Assembly: GCA_030599445.1 (NCBI GenBank)
Contig: JAUVOA010000033.1
Span: forward strand, 1-10,075
Origin: Atribacterota bacterium
GTDB lineage: Bacteria; Atribacterota; Phoenicimicrobiia; Phoenicimicrobiales; Phoenicimicrobiaceae
Direction: 5' to 3'
Length of the DNA: 10,075 nucleotides
Shown: positions 7,460 to 10,075 of the stretch, piece by piece
Numbering within the stretch: the first letter of the stretch is position 1
Layout: each line of letters begins with the position of its first letter
Program-made: the position numbers and the translations under genes
The notes under the pieces: generated by a model
Databases searched by the model: none
The model's input: the letters and a program-made list of their open reading frames with translations, nothing else
Told to the model about the DNA's origin: nothing

Positions 7460-7495
7460 AAAAAAAGGGAGGGGGTAATCCCCCCCCCTCTTTTA
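7460..7495 (-). terminator. Rho-independent terminator after the TPR gene
   Basis: A GC-rich inverted repeat of G and C runs (gaggggg paired with ccccctc, extendable by G-U and A-U pairs) lies just after the TPR stop at 7501. On the minus-strand transcript the stem is followed by seven U residues (7460-7466). The plus strand also has a T-rich flank (ctcttttattctttt), so it could work in both directions. It separates the TPR gene from the exporter operon. Confidence 0.85.
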
Positions 7496-7500
7496 TTCTT

Positions 7501-8238
7501 TTATAAATCTTCTAATAATCTTTCTGCCCATTTGCTGAAGTAGGGCTCATCACCGGCAATTGCCTTCTCCAACAAAGGCTTTGCTGCCTTCTTTTTTCCT
7601 CTATCTATCAGCAATTCTGCATAATAAACCAGACCTTCCGGGTCATCAGGAAAATATTCATGGCGTTCCTCAAAATATCTCTGTGATCTCCTTTTATTTC
7701 TGAAGGGAAAGGGAAGTTGATGCCAGAATCGCGCAATAGCCAACATCGGACCTCCTATATCATACATTTTGTCTATATCATAAGCTTCATAAAAAGCATC
7801 TTGAGTACTTCCTTTTAATCCTTCTCTTAGGGCTTTAAGTATACTAACTCCATCAGAGTAAGTTCCTGCACTAAGTCCAAAATAATAGTGTCCCTCAATT
7901 TTCTCAGGTTCAAGTTCCTGGGCTTTTTCTGCATACTCCATCCCTTTTTTCCCATATTCTTTACAAATGTCTTTCCATCCTTCATGCTCCCCTTCAAGAG
8001 CATGGTCAGCATACTCTCGATGGGCGCGGGCACATTTCCAGTTGGCCTCATAACTATCCGGATTTGCTTCCACCGCCTTGATATAAAGAGGTATTGATTC
8101 CAATATAGGGGTTATATTGGTTATTTCCCCTTTTTCAAAAAGTGCATCAGCTTCTACAAGGGGGTCCTCAGCTATTGAAATAAAGTGGAAGGAAAACAAG
8201 AACATACAAACAAGAACATACAAAAAACATCTTTTCAT
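7501..8238 (-). CDS. Exported TPR-repeat protein of unknown function
   Basis: A 245-residue protein with a signal peptide: MKR, a hydrophobic core at residues 5-20, and a likely cleavage after SIA (21-23), leaving a mature protein outside the membrane. There is no lipobox cysteine at the cleavage site. The mature part is helical with tetratricopeptide-like units at about 48-80 (YIKAVEANPDSYEANWKCAR), 92-125 (YAEKAQELEPEKIEGHYYFG) and 186-230 (DDPEGLVYYAELLIDRG, then AAKPLLEKAI). A conserved-looking IGGPMLAIARFWHQLPFPF stretch (161-179) resembles the GGP...LP segment of several uncharacterised bacterial periplasmic TPR proteins. TPR repeats usually bind partner proteins, and no partner can be named here. 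The start has a strong Shine-Dalgarno (AGGAGGAG) before ATG 8238. It appears to be a single-gene unit, with its own promoter upstream and a strong terminator downstream. Confidence 0.85.
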   Translation of the reverse strand: MKRCFLYVLVCMFLFSFHFISIAEDPLVEADALFEKGEITNITPILESIPLYIKAVEANPDSYEANWKCARAHREYADHALEGEHEGWKDICKEYGKKGMEYAEKAQELEPEKIEGHYYFGLSAGTYSDGVSILKALREGLKGSTQDAFYEAYDIDKMYDIGGPMLAIARFWHQLPFPFRNKRRSQRYFEERHEYFPDDPEGLVYYAELLIDRGKKKAAKPLLEKAIAGDEPYFSKWAERLLEDL

Positions 8239-8271
8239 AATAACTCCTCCTAAATATAATATAAGAAATAG

Positions 8272-8296
8272 AAAACAGAGGATAATTCTCTGTTTT
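8272..8296 (-). promoter_or_regulatory. Hairpin in the TPR gene leader, possible attenuator
   Basis: A perfect 9-bp inverted repeat pairs aaaacagag (8272-8280) with ctctgtttt (8288-8296) over a 7-nt loop. On the minus-strand transcript it ends in UUUU followed by CUAUUUCUU, 33 nt before the TPR start codon. It lies downstream of the predicted promoter, so it may act as an attenuator or 5' stabilising stem. Confidence 0.45.
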
Positions 8297-8370
8297 ATCA
8301 GGGACGATTAATAATGTCTTTAGTTTATTTTTAGTTTGTGCTTAGAATGATGCTTTTAATAATTTTAGTT

Positions 8371-8399
8371 ATTATAATACATATTGGTAAAAAAAACAA
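8371..8399 (-). promoter_or_regulatory. Promoter of the TPR gene
   Basis: Minus-strand -35 TTGTTT (8394-8399), a 17-bp spacer and a perfect -10 TATAAT (8371-8376). Transcription would start near 8364, giving a leader of about 125 nt that includes the hairpin at 8272-8296. In such AT-rich DNA chance matches are common, but box quality and spacing are both good. Confidence 0.55.
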
Positions 8400-8425
8400 A
8401 AAAATGACAAATAATCTAATTTGTC
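8382..8425 (-). terminator. Candidate terminator upstream of the TPR promoter
   Basis: Inverted repeat gacaaat (8406-8412) and atttgtc (8419-8425) with a 6-nt loop. On the minus-strand transcript it is followed by a run of seven U, a G and eight U. The stem is only 7 bp and AT-rich, so termination may be weak. It would end transcripts coming from ferritin. The same palindrome abuts the -35 box of the TPR promoter and could alternatively be an operator. Confidence 0.45.
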
Positions 8426-8501
8426 TCTATAGGAAATAGAAAGTTTCTTCTAACTTGCGAAAAAGAAAAAGAGGGTGAGGGAACCAGTTATAATAATAAT
8501 T

Positions 8502-8555
8502 TGGGCTTTGTAAAATATTGTAAGGTTAAACATAAACAATAAATCACAAAGCCCA
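8502..8555. repeat. 10-bp perfect inverted repeat downstream of ferritin
   Basis: tgggctttgt (8502-8511) pairs with acaaagccca (8546-8555). A further inner 5-bp stem, attgt (8517-8521) with acaat (8536-8540), sits beyond a 5/5 internal loop. The result is a long hairpin about 90 bp past the ferritin stop. No T run follows it on the minus strand, so it may be a processing or stabilising element, or a remnant of a small mobile repeat. Confidence 0.5.
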
Positions 8556-8591
8556 TACTTTAGAATTACTCTAATTATAAAATTACTAACT

Positions 8592-8672
8592 TTATTTTAC
8601 GCTTAATTCATCCATTACCTCAAGAAGGACCACTACAGTATAAGTTGCAGCTGGCCCCCCAGCCATCATCAT
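8592..8672 (-). CDS. Doubtful 26-residue ORF
   Basis: Three consecutive ATGs (8672, 8669, 8666) open a frame with the segment AGGPAATYTVVVLLEVMDEL, ending in TAA. The hydrophobic stretch followed by an acidic tail looks protein-like, and the DNA is GC-richer than its surroundings. The upstream Shine-Dalgarno is poor and I recognise no family. It could be a small membrane peptide, the 3' relic of a lost gene, or chance. It overlaps another short ORF in a different frame. Confidence 0.15.
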   Translation of the reverse strand: MMMAGGPAATYTVVVLLEVMDELSVK

Positions 8673-8694
8673 AGAGACACCCAATCATAACCAT
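8620..8694 (-). CDS. Doubtful 24-residue cysteine-containing ORF directly after ferritin
   Basis: The ATG (8692-8694) follows the ferritin TAG with no gap. The peptide has three cysteines (residues 6, 16 and 20), with the segment DDGWGASCNLYCSGPS at the C-terminus. No Shine-Dalgarno is seen, so translation would need coupling to ferritin. It overlaps the 26-residue ORF in another frame, so at most one is likely real. No peptide-modifying enzyme is nearby. Confidence 0.15.
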   Translation of the reverse strand: MVMIGCLYDDGWGASCNLYCSGPS

Positions 8695-9210
8695 CTACTG
8701 TTCTGTTACCGCAGGAACAGTAAATACTCGGGCGGCTAAATCTTTATCAATCATCAAAAGACCTCTACCGTCTTTCCCGATAAATTTTAATTTCTGGATA
8801 ATCTCAGCTGGGCTCGCCTCTTCTTCAACCTGTTCAGTTACATACCATTGCAGGAAAGATTCGGTAGCATAATCATTCTCTTCCCGCGCCAGCTTAACCA
8901 GGTTATTAATCATAGCGGTTACCCCTTTTTCATGTTCCAAGGTCTTTTCAAATAAATCAAGCATAGAAGAAAAATCTGCTGGTGGTTGTTCGATAGCTTC
9001 CAGCAATACTCTACCTCCCTGTTGATTCACGTAATTATACATCTTCTCAGCATGGAACATCTCTTCCTTCATTTGGACTGTAAACCAGTTGGCAAATCCG
9101 TTTAAACCTTCCACGGCAGCATAAGATGCCATGGAAAGATATAAATAAGCAGAATAATGCTCCCTGTTTATCTGATGATTTATGCTTTTAACCATTTTTT
9201 CACTTAACAT
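8695..9210 (-). CDS. ftnA: Non-heme ferritin (bacterial FtnA type)
   Basis: Ferritin oxidises Fe(II) at a di-iron ferroxidase centre and stores it as a mineral inside a 24-subunit cytoplasmic shell. Counting from ATG 9210 (171 residues), the ligands fall at E17, E50, H53, E94, Q127 and E130, with Y24 nearby and E49, E126 and E129 as the third-site acids. As I recall the E. coli FtnA numbering, these match it one for one. Four long helices are evident, with a fifth short C-terminal helix region. An ATG at 9219 also exists. However, AAAGGAG (9220-9226) touches it with no spacer and lies 9 nt from ATG 9210, so the shorter form is preferred. With rubrerythrin and Nfu just upstream it forms an iron and oxidative-stress block. 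No Fur-like site was evident. Confidence 0.96.
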   Translation of the reverse strand: MLSEKMVKSINHQINREHYSAYLYLSMASYAAVEGLNGFANWFTVQMKEEMFHAEKMYNYVNQQGGRVLLEAIEQPPADFSSMLDLFEKTLEHEKGVTAMINNLVKLAREENDYATESFLQWYVTEQVEEEASPAEIIQKLKFIGKDGRGLLMIDKDLAARVFTVPAVTEQ

Positions 9211-9219
9211 AAAATACAT

Positions 9220-9226
9220 CTCCTTT
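9220..9226 (-). promoter_or_regulatory. Shine-Dalgarno that decides the ferritin start
   Basis: AAAGGAG on the minus strand is directly adjacent to ATG 9219 but 9 nt from ATG 9210, which favours the latter. The latter start also gives the normal ferritin N-terminus MLSEKMVKSIN. Confidence 0.75.
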
Positions 9227-9314
9227 CTATTTTTTAAAAATATTTTTCTTTTACATATTTAAAACATAATTAACCGTTCTTCATATGTTCTAAAATTCAG
9301 AAATTCCTAAATAT

Positions 9315-9557
9315 TTATACTTCCACAACATCCTTCACTTCAGGAACTTCCTTTTTTAAAGTCCTGCCTATGCCCATCTTTAAAGTCATCTGGCTCATCG
9401 GGCAACCATAGCAGGCACCGGTTAATTTTACTTTTACTATTCCATCCGGAGTAACTTCTACCAACTCCACATTTCCTCCGTCTGCCTGAAGCGCCGGCTT
9501 TATCTTTTCTAAAGCGGCTTCTATCCTCTCTTTTAGTGTATCTTTCTCTTTGGTCAT
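9315..9557 (-). CDS. nfu: NifU C-terminal-domain (Nfu-type) Fe-S cluster carrier
   Basis: An 80-residue stand-alone Nfu domain. The family binds a [4Fe-4S] or [2Fe-2S] cluster through a CXXC pair, usually shared across a dimer, and hands it to apo-proteins in the cytoplasm. Visible features are the helix KERIEAALEKIKPALQADGG (9-28), the beta-hairpin NVELVEVTPDGIVKVKLTG (29-47) and the cluster motif C49-Y-G-C52-P-M-S, followed by the final helix and the strand ending PEVKDVVEV. The length fits the single-domain form; no N-terminal scaffold domain is attached. A good Shine-Dalgarno (AGGAGAGG) precedes ATG 9557. It lies 79 bp after rubrerythrin and 104 bp before ferritin, on the same strand. A shared transcript is plausible, but the gaps are wide enough for separate promoters. 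A likely role is supplying or repairing clusters under oxidative stress (inference). Confidence 0.94.
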   Translation of the reverse strand: MTKEKDTLKERIEAALEKIKPALQADGGNVELVEVTPDGIVKVKLTGACYGCPMSQMTLKMGIGRTLKKEVPEVKDVVEV

Positions 9558-9636
9558 ATATATCCTCTCCTAATTTTTTAAATATTTATATCCTTATATC
9601 TTTTATAGAAAATTAATAAATATTCTTTAAATATGT

Positions 9637-10075
9637 TTAATAATTTTCAACTTTTACTTCATAATAAGCTCGAGGGTGCTTGCATACCGGACAGACTTCA
9701 GGTGCTTCAGCCCCTTCATAGATATTACCGCAATTTCGGCATTTCCAGAATATTTTACCTTCTCTTTTAAACACCTTATCCTTTTCTATATTTTTTAGAA
9801 GTCTCTGATAACGAGCTTCATGTCCTTTTTCAATTTCAGCAATCCCCTCAAACATCTTAGCAATTTCTTCAAACCCTTCTTCTTTTGCTTCTTCAGCCAT
9901 GCGAGGGTACATTTCTGTCCATTCGAAATTTTCACCGGCAGCCGCTGCTTTTAAATTATCAATAGTGTTTCCGATTCCTGCTAATTTTTTAAAGTGGAGC
10001 TTGGCATGTTCCTTTTCGTTTTCAGCTGTTTCTAAAAAAATAGAAGCAATCTGTTCATACCCTTCTTTTTTGGCT
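9637..10075 (-). CDS. rbr: Rubrerythrin (5' end off window)
   Basis: The frame stays open to the right edge, giving 145 C-terminal residues; about 35-45 N-terminal residues, including the first iron-ligand helix, are missing. Rubrerythrin reduces hydrogen peroxide to water in the cytoplasm of anaerobes, using electrons passed through its rubredoxin-like domain. In the visible part, the di-iron helices show E20-K-E-H23 (AENEKEHAK) and E82-K-G-H85 (AEIEKGHEARY), and E54 in the EWTEMYPRMAEEA helix is a further ligand candidate. The C-terminal domain binds one iron through C112-X2-C115 and C128-X2-C131, with the typical VCPVCKHPRAYYE ending. An ATG at 9912 inside the helix is internal and should not be taken as the start. 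It heads the visible iron/stress block with nfu and ftnA. Confidence 0.96.
   Translation of the reverse strand, partial: AKKEGYEQIASIFLETAENEKEHAKLHFKKLAGIGNTIDNLKAAAAGENFEWTEMYPRMAEEAKEEGFEEIAKMFEGIAEIEKGHEARYQRLLKNIEKDKVFKREGKIFWKCRNCGNIYEGAEAPEVCPVCKHPRAYYEVKVENY

Larger units (their letters stand above)
8239..8694. other. Intergenic region between ferritin and the TPR gene
   Basis: This gap holds no convincing long gene. From right to left it contains a GC-richer patch with two short ORFs (8592-8694), a 10-bp inverted repeat (8502-8555), a hairpin followed by T runs (8382-8425), a promoter for the TPR gene (8371-8399) and a leader hairpin (8272-8296). The rest is AT-rich sequence in which I see nothing. 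Confidence 0.7.

Noticed and set aside
7452..7490. G and C homopolymer runs as a sequencing artefact or low-complexity repeat
   Set aside because: They form a stem followed by seven U residues right after a stop codon, which is well explained as an intrinsic terminator.
9558..9636. Promoter before the Nfu gene
   Set aside because: The sequence is very AT-rich with several TATA-like words but no convincing -35/-10 pair with proper spacing.
9637..9912. A separate 91-residue protein starting at ATG 9912
   Set aside because: The frame continues upstream without a stop into clear rubrerythrin sequence, so this ATG is internal.

Overview
The window is AT-rich and gene-dense, and every confident gene is on the minus strand, so transcription runs from base 10075 towards base 1. 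The gene set suggests an anaerobic or microaerophilic bacterium: rubrerythrin, ferritin, an Nfu-type Fe-S protein, a cytoplasmic molybdopterin oxidoreductase and a nitroreductase. The GGGGACGGTTCT repeat family with its IS200-like (RAYT) transposase, the strong Shine-Dalgarno sites and the low GC would fit a Clostridia-like Firmicute or a lineage such as Atribacterota. This is inference; no marker gene here settles it.

Right part (about 8.6-10.1 kb): an iron and oxidative-stress block of rubrerythrin (5' end off the window), a NifU C-terminal-domain protein and ferritin. The first handles peroxide, the second Fe-S cluster delivery and the third iron storage. A 456-bp gap (8239-8694) follows. 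It holds two very short doubtful ORFs, three hairpins and a good sigma-70-type promoter for the next gene.

Middle (about 3.6-8.2 kb): a secreted or periplasmic TPR protein ending in a strong intrinsic terminator, then a two-gene heterodimeric ABC exporter. The exporter matches the BmrC/BmrD (YheI/YheH) type in gene order, subunit sizes, a large extracellular insert in the second subunit, and one degenerate plus one canonical ATP site. Its promoter has a perfect TTGACA box and lies so close to the ATG that the mRNA looks leaderless.

Left part (1-3.6 kb): a REP-associated tyrosine transposase flanked by inverted copies of a GGGGACGGTTCT repeat, a molybdopterin oxidoreductase whose Shine-Dalgarno, start codon and first codons are supplied by the transposase gene end and the repeat, another repeat copy, and a nitroreductase running off the left edge.

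I did not find an obviously new multi-gene defence or biosynthetic system. The most interesting items are the repeat/transposase junction with the oxidoreductase, the apparent leaderless exporter promoter, and the GC-richer patch after ferritin.
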